64,000 nt of DNA from Pirellula staleyi DSM 6068 (GCA_945900945.1 CAMDKL010000004.1:22524-86523); one strand, 5' to 3'; shown: positions 41,222 through 50,292, counted from the stretch's first letter. Translations and numbers: made by a program. The notes: generated from the sequence alone by a model not told the origin.

Positions 41222-43690
41222 ATGCATTTTCGATCCGAACGCGCGCTCAAAAAGCAGAACTCCAACCGCAAGACCACCCAACTCGGGATCGAACAACTCG
41301 AATCTCGATTAATGAACTCGATCGATAGCCTGACGTCCAATCTACAACTGCTCAGTTCGCCCGGGTTGTTTGGAACAACTCAGATTGTTTCGAATACACC
41401 GCCATCCGTCGCGAGCCCTTTGAGACTGAGCGGCGGAACGCAAGTTTCTGGTCGAACCGCTTCTCTGACGCTATTGGGGGCGGATAATGCTGGCGAGTCA
41501 TCTCTCAAATACCATTGGCAATTGGTTGGCATGCCTGCGGGAGGAACCGTATCTTTCGCCGAAAATCGAACGAATGCCACCAAGAAAAACTCACTCACAT
41601 TCAATAAGACCGGTGAGTATCAAGTTCGTGTAACGATCGTGGATGCTCAGGGACTCACGTCCACATCTTCTCTGCAGTTCAATGTAGTGCAAACGTTGAC
41701 AAGATTCGTAGTCAAAACACCCGATGGAAAAACGGTTATTCCAGGGGCTGCGATTAGCACAGGTCAAACTAGTCGAAGCCTGGCGATTCAAGGAATCGAT
41801 CAATTCGGCGTCGCGATGACCACGCAACCGAGCGTGAACTGGCAGTCCGTTAGCGCTCCGACACGTGGGACAGCAATCTTGACACAAGACGGGAATTCAG
41901 TCTCTGCGGGCTTTAATCGTGCTGGCACCTATACTCTACGAGCTCAGTCCGGCTCTGTCAGCACCACAGTGTCGATCAATGTACTACAAACGGTAACTAG
42001 CCTGACCGTGACACCGGGCACTGCCAGCGTACAAACCAGCGTGAATCAACAATACCGCTACCAAACCTCGGATCAGTTTGGGCAAGTCATCACGAATCAG
42101 CCAACCGCAACCTGGACGACAACTGGCGGCACAATTACAAGCAGCGGAGTTTTAAGTTCCGGAACACGAGCAGGAACCTTCACCGTGACGGCAAAGGTCA
42201 GGGCAGTCTCCGGTACTGCCAGCGTAAGCGTGATCGCTCCAACGCCTCAGAGTACACTTCGCAATGCCGCACTTGAGAGTCTCGTAAGCAGCCTATACTC
42301 CGATAGCCAACTTACGCGAACTGAAATGATTCAGGTGTTGCGAAGCGCTGGCGGTGATGGAGTTGTGGACGCAACGGAATTGGAAGATTTGCGATTCATT
42401 GCGTCAAGTAGTTCGGTTTTTGCGATGCCTGCCTATGTGCGAGAATTGGCAAAGGATGTAGTCAATAGCAATTCAGCCAACCGCTTTTTCAAGGGTCAAA
42501 CGGCTGGAAATTTAGCCGCAGGTAGTTCGTCGACTCTGCTAAACAACTTAGTCGACAAATGGTTCCTCGGAGTAGATGAGCCGGTCCTTTCGGGCTCAGG
42601 TTTAAGCTACCAAACCGTCGTCGGCAATCTTTTCAATGGAGCACCAACTAGAAATGATGCAAAACAAGGACAGCTCGGAGACTGCTACTTCATCGCATCG
42701 CTAGTGTCACTTGCGGACCACAATCCCGATGCCGTTCAGAACTTGTTTATCGACAACAGCGACGGCACCTATACGGTTCGCTTCTACGCTGGAGCACTTG
42801 GCAGTTTCAGCAATAATGGTTTGGTTAGTTCCGGATTTATCTCCGGAGCAGGAACCGCAGACTACGTCACTGTCAATCGTCGATTGCCAACCAATGCGAA
42901 TGGTCGACTCGAATACTCGGGATATGGATTGAGTATTGCGAGTTCAGCGACAACACTATGGATCGCATTAGCCGAGAAGGCCTATGCACAATGGAACGAA
43001 ACCGGCAACGAAGGACGTGACGGTACCAATCGGTACTCATCCATCGAAGGAGGCTGGATGTCGAACGTGAATGCCCAGGTGCTCGGATACAACTCTACCA
43101 ATTATGCTTTTTCAAGTACGCCAAAGCAGTCGCTAGTCAATGCCGTGTCCTCAGGTAAATCCGTCACCCTCGGAACTCTACAAAACGCCTCCGCTGGTGG
43201 GCTTGTTGGCGGGCATGCTTACACGGTAGCTGGCTACAGCTTTTCGACGGAAACATTCACGCTACACAATCCCTGGGGCACGTCGCATCCATCTCAGCTG
43301 ACCTGGTCACAACTGCAATCCAGTTGCTCGATGTTTACGGTAGCAGACCCAACCGGTTCGGTGGCAAACAATTTAGCGAGCGTTCGGTCTTCGGCGAGTG
43401 AGACACTTGCCGGAAACTGGACCTCAGTAGCCGCAGTGCAGGTGGAAGAGTTTTCATCGAATATTCGTGAATTCGAAGAAACGACAGCACAAGAGCCATT
43501 GTTCGAAATACTCGGTAGTTCACTCGCAGGGGAATCGGGTTCAGCCAGTCTTGAGATAACTGAATTTGCACCAGCTAGCGATAGCGAAATCAACGAAACA
43601 GCAGACGTGCGACTTGAAAATCCGCTGACTGCGAATTTGGTCGACTTGGCGATGATCCAACTCAGTTTAAACGCCGTCCATCTTGTCTAA
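41222..43690 (+). CDS. calpain-like (C2 family) cysteine protease with Ig-like repeats
   Basis: An 822-residue surface or exported protease. The N-terminus holds '[15 protein letters not shown]' (residues 21-35), a form of the planctomycete LEPRLL export motif. Residues about 50-160 look like a PKD/cadherin-type beta-sandwich. 165-345 hold two or so Ig-like repeats of the BIG_2 type ('[20 protein letters not shown]'). The calpain catalytic domain occupies about 470-710. Its cysteine is in '[13 protein letters not shown]' near residue 487, its histidine in '[10 protein letters not shown]' near 664 and its asparagine in '[10 protein letters not shown]' near 682, so the triad is complete. The tail is acidic. 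Calcium-dependent cleavage of extracellular proteins is inferred from the family. Confidence 0.9.
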   Translation: MHFRSERALKKQNSNRKTTQLGIEQLESRLMNSIDSLTSNLQLLSSPGLFGTTQIVSNTPPSVASPLRLSGGTQVSGRTASLTLLGADNAGESSLKYHWQLVGMPAGGTVSFAENRTNATKKNSLTFNKTGEYQVRVTIVDAQGLTSTSSLQFNVVQTLTRFVVKTPDGKTVIPGAAISTGQTSRSLAIQGIDQFGVAMTTQPSVNWQSVSAPTRGTAILTQDGNSVSAGFNRAGTYTLRAQSGSVSTTVSINVLQTVTSLTVTPGTASVQTSVNQQYRYQTSDQFGQVITNQPTATWTTTGGTITSSGVLSSGTRAGTFTVTAKVRAVSGTASVSVIAPTPQSTLRNAALESLVSSLYSDSQLTRTEMIQVLRSAGGDGVVDATELEDLRFIASSSSVFAMPAYVRELAKDVVNSNSANRFFKGQTAGNLAAGSSSTLLNNLVDKWFLGVDEPVLSGSGLSYQTVVGNLFNGAPTRNDAKQGQLGDCYFIASLVSLADHNPDAVQNLFIDNSDGTYTVRFYAGALGSFSNNGLVSSGFISGAGTADYVTVNRRLPTNANGRLEYSGYGLSIASSATTLWIALAEKAYAQWNETGNEGRDGTNRYSSIEGGWMSNVNAQVLGYNSTNYAFSSTPKQSLVNAVSSGKSVTLGTLQNASAGGLVGGHAYTVAGYSFSTETFTLHNPWGTSHPSQLTWSQLQSSCSMFTVADPTGSVANNLASVRSSASETLAGNWTSVAAVQVEEFSSNIREFEETTAQEPLFEILGSSLAGESGSASLEITEFAPASDSEINETADVRLENPLTANLVDLAMIQLSLNAVHLV

Positions 43691-43880
43691 AATTCGCTTT
43701 CAAGAAGTGATTCCGGCAAAGCCGCGCAGTTGATTATCACAAGGCGTCTATTGGCCAGCGAGCTCTGTTCGTGAATTGCACGTGCGACCAGCTCCTTGCC
43801 TGTACCGCTTTCACCAAGAATGAGGACCGGCTTGTCGCTCGGAGCGATGCGCTCGCTAAATCGCACACTTGCACACGTGC
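43686..43880 (-). pseudogene. fragment of sigma-54 (NtrC-type) activator
   Basis: On the minus strand this stretch translates to '[20 protein letters not shown]' and then '[13 protein letters not shown]', followed by '[15 protein letters not shown]' and a stop. This is the Walker A region of an NtrC-family AAA+ activator, normally followed by 'LFGHEKGAFTGA'. The match stops after 'LLESE' at the shared end of the calpain-like gene; the rest of the AAA+ domain and the DNA-binding domain are absent. The 5' side has no start or receiver domain. It is a short remnant, not a functional gene. Confidence 0.7.
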
Positions 43881-44032
43881 GACTTGCGACCTATGAACCA
43901 CGATTTTAGTGCGGTAAATTATTCTGCGTCTCCGAGGCAGCACATCCGAGTTGGCTCATTCGCGAGCCTAGAAATGGGGGTAAACTGAACCGCCGGTGCA
44001 TGCTGCGAAGCTCTGTATTGCGGCTAAAAACT

Positions 44033-44165
44033 GGGCTAGCCCGTCTTCAATCCTTAATATTGGGGTTTGAAGGTCGTGGATCTTGTTAAGGATCTCTGCG
44101 TGATGGGAGGTTTAAAAATCTCTCCTATCCCCAATTGTTAGCTTTTAAGACGCACTAGCCCGGAT
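44033..44165. repeat. foldback element with GGGCTAG ends
   Basis: The left end CTGGGCTAGCCCGTCTT (44031 onward) is mirrored by AAGACGCACTAGCCCGG at the right end. The interior shows further paired pieces (GGGGTTTG... and ...CCCCAATT). The GGGCTAG terminal core is shared with family B, so it may be a diverged or related element about 130 bases long. Confidence 0.5.
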
Positions 44166-44299
44166 TATTCGCTAGCCGTAGGGCGGTGGTCCACGATTGG
44201 CATCGCGACCATAAACGCAGGCAAGAGCCAAGTGGCACGCTCTTAAATCCTTTGTCGCTTTTCACGTGCTCGGATTAAGCGAATTCGCCAGCGAATTTA

Positions 44300-44410
44300 G
44301 GCCCTGGGCTAACGCCCGCCGGTTCACGAAAACACAAAGTGAGTGCATTTTGGCTCGCGCCGTACCGCTACCAAAGTCTGCGGCATTAGGGTGCTCCCGG
44401 GGCTCAATCT
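44300..44410. repeat. family B repeat, copy before ccoN
   Basis: The first 28 bases (44300-44327) are an inverted copy of 48767-48794, matching at 26 positions. The following part (CACAAAGTGAGTGC...CTGCGGC) resembles the right arm of the element at 31389-31425. Together these mark a partial family B element upstream of the cbb3 oxidase operon. Confidence 0.6.
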
Positions 44411-44643
44411 AAAAATCGAGCGAGGTGAATGGATACGTGCCATAGTGATATACTCTCCCAGGGTCCGAAACGACAAATCTTGATTTTCGACGACTGCGAC
44501 AAGTTGTCTCTCTGGCTTGGCACGAACGTTGTTTCGAGGATATTAGCTATCGGAATTTGGCGGGTGTACAGGCCCTGAAGCACTGCAGACTAAGCTGACG
44601 TAGCTGACAACGTTAACGACAAACACAAACAAACGGCAAAAAG

Positions 44644-46995
44644 ATGAGTGACGCATCCGTAGCTTCCTCGAATGAAAACGAGGCTCGGCAGGCTACCACG
44701 GCAGGGCAAAGCGCAACGATGGAATCGTTCAGCTACAACGATGGAATTGTTCGAATGTTTGTGACGGCCACTATTGTTTGGGGGTTAGTGGCCACGCTTG
44801 CTGGCGTTTTGGTTGCGTTGCTTCTCGTTCTACCCGCTTTGTTTGGTGGCTTGGAGAATAGCGTGAGCGCCCTGCTTTCGTTCGGAAGACTAAGGCCGGT
44901 TCATACGAACGCGGCCATTTTTGCTTTCGCTGGCAATTCTATTTTTGCCGCAATCTACTACAGCACTCAACGCCTATGTAAATGCAGGATGTGGAGCGAT
45001 TGGCTTGGGCAGCTTCATTTCTGGGGCTGGCAGGCGATCATCGTTGCGGCTGCCGTGACGTTCCCTTTGGGGATGACTCAAGGCAAGGAGTACGCGGAAT
45101 TGGAATGGCCGATTGACTTAGCGATTGCAGTCGTTTGGCTTGGGTTTTTCGGCGGCAATTTTTTCATGACATTGTGGACCCGTCGAGAACGTCACATGTA
45201 TGTGGCATTATGGTTTTACATTGCGACGATTGTAACCGTTACCGTTTTGCACGTGTTTAATAATCTTGTCGTACCGGTTGGTCTTGGAAAAAGCTATTCG
45301 GTATACGCTGGGGTTCAAGATGCTTTGATGCAATGGTGGTACGGTCACAACGCAGTGGCTTTCTTTTTAACGACTCCATTTCTCGGATTGATGTACTACT
45401 TTCTACCCAAAGCGGCAGAGCGTCCAGTATTTAGTTACAAGCTCAGTATTATTCACTTTTGGTCACTGGTCTTTCTCTATATTTGGGCGGGACCGCACCA
45501 TCTTCACTACACAGCTTTGCCTGAGTGGGCGAGCACGTTTGGGATGCTGTTCAGCGTCATGTTGTGGATGCCTTCGTGGGGCGGGATGATCAATGGATTA
45601 CTCACATTGCGGGGTGCTTGGAGCAAGGTTACGTCCGATCCGGTGCTCAAGTTCTTTGTGGTTGGAATCACGTTCTATGGTATGGCAACATTCGAGGGGC
45701 CTCTGTTGTCTGTCAAAAGCGTCAATGCTCTTTCGCATTATACCGACTGGACGATCGCGCACGTGCACTCGGGTGCACTCGGATGGAACGGCTTCATGAC
45801 CTTTGGAATGATTTACTGGTTATTGCCTCGCTTGTATCAAACCAAGCTGTGGAGTAAGTCGATGGCGGAGTGGCATTTTTGGCTTGGAACCATTGGGATT
45901 CTGCTTTACATCGTACCTATCTATGCGGCAGGCATCACTCAAGGCCTGATGTGGCGGGCGATGGACGACCTTGGAAGACTGCAATACCCTAACTTTGTTG
46001 AAACCGTACAGTCGATTGTTCCGTTTTGGTGGTTCCGCATTTTAGGAGGTGGGATCTACGTTACAGGAGTGCTTATGTTGGCGCTCAACGCAACCATGAC
46101 TTGGCTAAACCGACCTAGCAAATACGAAGTGCAAGTTTTCACGGCACCTAGATTGCTGGGAGGCTATCAGGATGCTCCGATTCCCAAGAGTAAACTGGAA
46201 GGAGTTCCGGTTATTGAAGCTGCGCTGACGATCGATCGAGTGGTCAAGATGGATTGGCACCGGCGTTGGGAAAGGCTTCCGCTGCAATTCACAATACTGA
46301 CCACCTTGGCGGTGATTGTCGCGAGCTTATTTGAGATCATCCCAACGTTTTTAATACGAAGCAATGTGCCAACGATTGCAAGTGTGAAACCTTATACACC
46401 TTTGGAACTGGCTGGTCGCGACATCTATGTTAGCGAAGGCTGCTACAACTGCCATTCGCAAATGATTCGTCCAATGATTGCGGAAACGCAGCGTTATGGT
46501 GAGTATAGCAAAGCGGGCGAATTTATTTACGATCGACCGTTCCAATGGGGCTCACGTCGCATCGGACCGGACTTGGCTCGCGAGGGTGGTCGGCAGAGTA
46601 GCTTCTGGCATTGGGAGCATCTCAACCATCCTGAACAAAGCTCACCTGGATCGGTGATGCCAAGCTATCGCCATTTGCTCACGGAACGATTGAATTTCGG
46701 CGAAATCCAAAAGCGCATTCAAGCCGTGCACTTCCTCGGTGCACCGTACGAGCAAGAGCTGACCGACGCAGAGGCGATGGCTCATAAACAAGCCGAAGCT
46801 GTCGCAGCCGAGATCATTGCACAAGGCGGAAAGGTCGCCTACGAGGGGAAATTGATCAAGGACTCAACCGCAATCGCATTGATTGCGTACTTACAGCGAC
46901 TCGGCAAAGATTTATTCCGCGTAGAAACTCCAGCACTTGCAGTCGAGAAGCCAATACCTTTTGTCGAAGCGCAAGTACCAACTGCAGTGCCGTAA
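44644..46995 (+). CDS. ccoNO: cbb3 oxidase subunits I and II fused (CcoN-CcoO)
   Basis: A 783-residue fusion of cbb3-type cytochrome c oxidase subunits. Residues about 30-500 are CcoN, the heme-copper catalytic subunit with about 12 helices. It carries 'RPVHTNAAIFAFAGNS' near 90, 'WWYGHNAVAFF' near 237, 'GPHHLHYTALPEW' near 283 (CuB histidines) and 'WTIAHVHSGALGWNGF' near 375 (heme-binding histidines). After a linker and one more helix (about 560-580), residues 590-783 are the monoheme cytochrome CcoO: heme motif CYNCH at 600-604, 'QWGSRRIGPDLAREGG' and ligand-type methionine in 'GSVMPSYRHL'. In most bacteria these are separate genes. The protein reduces oxygen to water with high affinity and pumps protons. 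It is the first gene of the operon. Confidence 0.95.
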   Translation: MSDASVASSNENEARQATTAGQSATMESFSYNDGIVRMFVTATIVWGLVATLAGVLVALLLVLPALFGGLENSVSALLSFGRLRPVHTNAAIFAFAGNSIFAAIYYSTQRLCKCRMWSDWLGQLHFWGWQAIIVAAAVTFPLGMTQGKEYAELEWPIDLAIAVVWLGFFGGNFFMTLWTRRERHMYVALWFYIATIVTVTVLHVFNNLVVPVGLGKSYSVYAGVQDALMQWWYGHNAVAFFLTTPFLGLMYYFLPKAAERPVFSYKLSIIHFWSLVFLYIWAGPHHLHYTALPEWASTFGMLFSVMLWMPSWGGMINGLLTLRGAWSKVTSDPVLKFFVVGITFYGMATFEGPLLSVKSVNALSHYTDWTIAHVHSGALGWNGFMTFGMIYWLLPRLYQTKLWSKSMAEWHFWLGTIGILLYIVPIYAAGITQGLMWRAMDDLGRLQYPNFVETVQSIVPFWWFRILGGGIYVTGVLMLALNATMTWLNRPSKYEVQVFTAPRLLGGYQDAPIPKSKLEGVPVIEAALTIDRVVKMDWHRRWERLPLQFTILTTLAVIVASLFEIIPTFLIRSNVPTIASVKPYTPLELAGRDIYVSEGCYNCHSQMIRPMIAETQRYGEYSKAGEFIYDRPFQWGSRRIGPDLAREGGRQSSFWHWEHLNHPEQSSPGSVMPSYRHLLTERLNFGEIQKRIQAVHFLGAPYEQELTDAEAMAHKQAEAVAAEIIAQGGKVAYEGKLIKDSTAIALIAYLQRLGKDLFRVETPALAVEKPIPFVEAQVPTAVP

Positions 46996-47047
46996 CCAAT
47001 ATAAACGATCGTTCCACGATCGGTCCGCCACACTAGAAAGACCTAGC

Positions 47048-47236
47048 ATGCTAAAAGACGTTTTTTCCAAATTGGACTACTCTAGCTTCGAAGAGATCGC
47101 GTTGGTCATCTTCGGACTTAGCTTCCTAGCAATCGTTTGGGGTGCACTCCGTTTGAAGCCGGATGCAACCAAGCGATTCGGTAGTATTCCGATCGAGGAC
47201 GCAGTGGTTGATCCGTGGGAAGGAGCTAAGAAGTGA
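47048..47236 (+). CDS. ccoQ: CcoQ-like small membrane subunit
   Basis: A 62-residue protein with one membrane segment (about 15-35, EEIALVIFGLSFLAIVWGAL) and a charged C-terminal tail ending 'DPWEGAKK'. This size and layout match the FixQ/CcoQ subunit that stabilises the cbb3 complex. It starts at an ATG 53 bases after ccoNO. Its TGA stop overlaps the GTG start of ccoP (GTGA), so translation of the two is coupled. Sequence conservation of this family is low, so the assignment rests on size, topology and position. Confidence 0.8.
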   Translation: MLKDVFSKLDYSSFEEIALVIFGLSFLAIVWGALRLKPDATKRFGSIPIEDAVVDPWEGAKK

Positions 47237-47820
47237 ACACACATTCGACAACCAGTGAGCCATCGCTCGGCCATAGCTACGATGGTATCCAACAATACGA
47301 CAACCCACTACCGCGCTGGTGGAAGTGGCTTTTTTTGGCCAGCATCGCTTATTGCCCTTTCTACCTGATGTACTTTCACGCCGGTGCGCCAGGTCGTTCG
47401 GTCGATGAACAGTATCAAGCGAATGCAACCGAAAACACCCGCAAGCAGTACGCTGAAATTGGTAACTTGAGTGGCGACCAGCAGACTATGGTTAAATTCC
47501 TAAAGGATCCAAAATGGGTTGGAGTCGGTCAGTCGATCTTCAAAGCCAATTGCGTCTCGTGCCACGCTGCCGATGGAGGAGGCAATGTCGGCCCCAATTT
47601 ATGCGACGAAAACTTTAAGCATATTAAAGCCTTGCCCGACATTCTCAAGGTGATTAACGAGGGGGTAGCAGGTGGCGCTATGCCAGCCTGGGCGACTCGT
47701 TTTTCACATAAAAATGATGTGATTTTAGTGTCCGTTTACGTCGCGAGTTTACGTGGTTCTAAACCTGCAATCGCGAAAGCACCCGATGGTAGTCCAATTC
47801 CTGCTTGGCCGATCGAATAA
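47233..47820 (+). CDS. ccoP: cbb3 oxidase cytochrome c subunit III, one-heme CcoP
   Basis: A 195-residue membrane-anchored c-type cytochrome. The single helix is at about residues 32-50 (WKWLFLASIAYCPFYLMYF), preceded by 'YDGIQQYDNPLPRWW', a typical CcoP start. One heme motif CVSCH lies at residues 107-111 with a methionine ligand in 'GGAMPAW' near 145. Classical CcoP is about 300 residues with two hemes, so this one lacks a heme domain. It starts with GTG overlapping the ccoQ stop, and its TAA stop overlaps the ATG of the ccoG-like gene (TAATG). It passes electrons into the oxidase; the loss of a heme shortens the relay. Confidence 0.92.
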   Translation: MNTHSTTSEPSLGHSYDGIQQYDNPLPRWWKWLFLASIAYCPFYLMYFHAGAPGRSVDEQYQANATENTRKQYAEIGNLSGDQQTMVKFLKDPKWVGVGQSIFKANCVSCHAADGGGNVGPNLCDENFKHIKALPDILKVINEGVAGGAMPAWATRFSHKNDVILVSVYVASLRGSKPAIAKAPDGSPIPAWPIE

Positions 47821-48719
47821 TGTCCAGATTGCCCAATCCATTGCCTCTACTGTCCGCTGGCGATAGTAAGAACTCGCCTTGCGTTATCAAATGCGGTAAG
47901 TGCTCAGGATATGGTATCTTTGAGAGCAATGACGATCGCTCCGAGTCTCTTTTATCGCCAGCCGAAAACGTCCTTCCGACTTTGCACAGCGATGGAAACC
48001 GCGGTGAACCTAGAAAAAGGGGCAAGCGAACCATCAGAACCGATTCTACGGACGCAAAGTCGAGTGCAGACGTTCTGACTCTTGATTCGCTGGCAGTTCA
48101 AAGCGTCGGGGATTGTGTGGATTACGGCCGATGCACGGCGGTGTGTCCGACAGGAATCGATATCCGCGATGGACTACAACTAGAATGCATTCACTGTGCC
48201 CAAGGCATTGACGCATGCAATCAAGTCATGCAAACCATTGGTAAACCACATGGGCTGATCCGTTATTCAACGCAAGATGAATTGGCTGGTAAACCTGTTC
48301 GCATCCTACGGCCGCGAACCATAATATACCCAGCGATTATCTTGATTGCGGCCGGACTGTTTTTCGCTGTCCTCTCTTCGAAATTCTCATTCGATACTAG
48401 AGTTATGGGAGCGCCGGGGGCACCGTTTACAACCGGGTCGGACGGCCAAGTACAAAACAATTTTCAAGTGAGGTTGGTCAATCGCAGCCAATTGGAACAA
48501 AGATACTCGGTAAACGTTGTAGACGACGAGATCGTTGCCAAGTGGAGTAGCGGCGACAATATCCGACTCATGCCAGGGCAGCACGTGTTGGTTCCGCTCG
48601 ATGTGCGTTTTCCGTTGCAAAACACCGCTGTCAACGGCTATGTAGACACCAAGTTGAAGATCGACGACACCAGCGGAGCAAGCCGAGAAATCAAACTGCG
48701 ACTATCGGGGCCGAGGTGA
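47820..48719 (+). CDS. ccoG: truncated CcoG-like protein with degenerate ferredoxin motifs
   Basis: A 299-residue protein matching only the C-terminal half of CcoG (usual length about 470), the membrane Cu(II) reductase used in cbb3 assembly. Family resemblance starts at 'RGEPRKRGKR' near residue 66. The two ferredoxin motifs follow: C99-x2-Y102-x2-C105-x3-C109P and C123-x2-C126-x2-G129-x3-C133. In normal CcoG all eight are cysteine, so each cluster has lost one ligand (Cys to Tyr; Cys to Gly). Between them 'PTGIDIRDGLQLECI' is intact, then 'KPHGLIRYST', one helix (about 175-195) and the FixG-type Ig domain. The N-terminal membrane helices and their cysteine motifs are replaced by about 65 unrelated residues. 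The ATG overlaps the ccoP stop, so the gene is still coupled. It may be decaying or may have a changed role. Confidence 0.82.
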   Translation: MSRLPNPLPLLSAGDSKNSPCVIKCGKCSGYGIFESNDDRSESLLSPAENVLPTLHSDGNRGEPRKRGKRTIRTDSTDAKSSADVLTLDSLAVQSVGDCVDYGRCTAVCPTGIDIRDGLQLECIHCAQGIDACNQVMQTIGKPHGLIRYSTQDELAGKPVRILRPRTIIYPAIILIAAGLFFAVLSSKFSFDTRVMGAPGAPFTTGSDGQVQNNFQVRLVNRSQLEQRYSVNVVDDEIVAKWSSGDNIRLMPGQHVLVPLDVRFPLQNTAVNGYVDTKLKIDDTSGASREIKLRLSGPR

Positions 48720-48730
48720 TATCACCATGC

Positions 48731-48794
48731 CGGCGCTAGGCAAATGGTACGCGCTTTTGCGATTGCGTGAACCGGCGGGCGCTAGCCCCGGGCC
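48731..48794. repeat. family B repeat between ccoG and ccoH
   Basis: Contains CGGCGCTAGG and then 48767-48794, which matches the complement of 44300-44327 at 26 of 28 positions. It sits in the only large gap (137 bases) within the cbb3 gene block. It could act as a transcript-attenuating hairpin. Confidence 0.62.
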
Positions 48795-48856
48795 TGGATG
48801 CGATAGATCATTTGCTTGATGCGAAGCCCGATGCTCAAATAAAACCTTAATGAACT

Positions 48857-49429
48857 ATGAATGATCAGCTAGAAACACCAATCCAATCTATTGCCCAACT
48901 CGCGATGCGTGAACGCAACTCAAAATGGTTTTGGGTTTGCGTGATTTGCGGATTCTTTGTAATGGATTTTTCCATAGCGGCGATCGCGATTTCTATGGCG
49001 GCGGGCGACCCATCCTTTCGATCGATTCCTGGTTATGGCGAACGGGCTGTGGCTTGGGATGTGCGGCAAAAGAGGAAAGAAGTTTCCGAAAAACTCGGTT
49101 GGAAGATCGATCTCCATCGCGTCGAGCCTCTTCGTGATGCAATCGAAATACGAATTACAAGCGCCGCAAATACGCCTGTTACAGGATGTACCGGATCGTT
49201 GCGATTGTTTCACTTTACGCGTGTTGCGGAGCAGTTTAATAGTCAACTGAGTGAAATCGAACCAGGACTTTACCGGGCCAAAGTAAACGTAGCCAAGCTT
49301 GGCCGTTGGCAAATGGAGTTGAAACTCCACGCCGATGGCGATCAGCATTTTTGGGACGAGCGTACCCTGGATTGGTTTGAGTCTTCTAGCATTGACCTGG
49401 GCAGCAAGGAATCGGGTACCGTGGAATGA
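48857..49429 (+). CDS. ccoH: FixH/CcoH family cbb3 assembly protein
   Basis: A 190-residue protein with one N-terminal helix (about 25-48, WFWVCVICGFFVMDFSIAAIAI). A periplasmic beta-rich domain follows, of the FixH type: 'GWKIDLHRVEPLRDAIEIRI' near 77 and 'LGRWQMELKLHADGDQHFW' near 155. CcoH is thought to stabilise or help deliver copper to the cbb3 complex. It precedes the SafE-like gene with a four-base ATGA overlap, so the two are coupled, as in standard ccoGHIS clusters. Length is slightly above the family norm (about 150-170). Confidence 0.87.
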   Translation: MNDQLETPIQSIAQLAMRERNSKWFWVCVICGFFVMDFSIAAIAISMAAGDPSFRSIPGYGERAVAWDVRQKRKEVSEKLGWKIDLHRVEPLRDAIEIRITSAANTPVTGCTGSLRLFHFTRVAEQFNSQLSEIEPGLYRAKVNVAKLGRWQMELKLHADGDQHFWDERTLDWFESSSIDLGSKESGTVE

Positions 49430-50292
49430 TTGCAATGGAATTGTTAGCTGCTACCCTGTTTTCGTCACTCGTCGGATCGATGCATTGCGTCGGAATGTGT
49501 ACGCCGTTTGCCATTTTGGCGATGGGGCCCTCGGCGATGGGGCCAACCAACGAAGTGCAAAGGAGACGGCATCGAGTAATACGAATGAGTTCGTATCATC
49601 TTGGTCGCTTGCTAACGTATCTTTTGATGGGTATTGGAGTCGCGTCATTGAGTTCGGTGATTCAGCTGTTTGCGGGTGGAAATCGAACGTTGCAGATAAT
49701 GGGCTGGGGCGTTGGTGTCACGATGATCACCATGGGTATTCTTCGGATTCTAGGAACCTTTTCCTGGAAAATGCCTGTCAGACATTCGAAATTGTCCCAG
49801 CGTTGGACAGCCGCGATCGTTAAGTTGCGGCGGAATTATTCTGGGGGCCCGGTATGGATGGGGGCATTCCTGTGGGGGCTTACAAGCACGTTGTTGCCTT
49901 GCGGTTGGCTCTATCTGTTTGTGCTCGCAGCAGCGGCAGCTCCCAATGCTGCAATGACTATCGCGATGATGGTGGCGTTCTGGGTCGGTACGCTGCCACT
50001 GTTGTCAGTCGCAGCTTGGAGCTGGTCGTCTATTTGCCCACGATGGCAAGTTATCGCACAACCTTTTGCTGCAGGCTGCATAATCAGCTTTGGAGCATTT
50101 ATCTTGGTACAAAGAAGTTTGGTAGATTTAAGACCATTGAGCCATTCTCCAACCTCCTTGCGCGGATTACTGGATTCGGACGGAACTGCGACGGCAACTC
50201 GATTGCCTTCAGAGATTTCATTGGAGATGGTACGAAGAGCTTTGGATTCGAACCTTCCGTGTTGCGGAGGTGACAATGCAGAACGCCCTTGA
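49426..50292 (+). CDS. SafE/TauE-like cytochrome biogenesis membrane protein
   Basis: A 288-residue membrane protein of the DsbD-like/SafE group (cytochrome c biogenesis transmembrane region, sometimes called UreH-like). Cysteines in 'GSMHCVGMC' near residue 20 in the first helix and 'TLLPCGWLY' near 160 are characteristic. About six helices are visible. It often neighbours ccoI in cbb3 clusters and is thought to help copper or redox handling during oxidase assembly. The ATG overlaps the ccoH stop; its last 17 bases overlap the start of ccoI. The tail after the last helix (about 235-288) is polar, with 'NLPCCGGD' that might bind metal. Confidence 0.85.
   Translation: MIAMELLAATLFSSLVGSMHCVGMCTPFAILAMGPSAMGPTNEVQRRRHRVIRMSSYHLGRLLTYLLMGIGVASLSSVIQLFAGGNRTLQIMGWGVGVTMITMGILRILGTFSWKMPVRHSKLSQRWTAAIVKLRRNYSGGPVWMGAFLWGLTSTLLPCGWLYLFVLAAAAAPNAAMTIAMMVAFWVGTLPLLSVAAWSWSSICPRWQVIAQPFAAGCIISFGAFILVQRSLVDLRPLSHSPTSLRGLLDSDGTATATRLPSEISLEMVRRALDSNLPCCGGDNAERP

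Larger units (their letters stand above)
43881..44643. other. gene-free stretch before the cbb3 locus
   Basis: Beyond the NtrC fragment, about 760 bases hold no credible gene. Two foldback or family B elements (44033-44165 and 44300-44410) take up part of it. The last 230 bases (44411-44643) must contain the cbb3 promoter. I looked for an FNR/ANR box (TTGAT-N4-ATCAA) there and found no good match; the half site TTGAT at about 44480 has no partner. Confidence 0.4.

Noticed and set aside
44411..44643. FNR/ANR-type operator before the cbb3 operon
   Set aside because: Only a half site (TTGAT) was found, without the inverted partner at the right distance.
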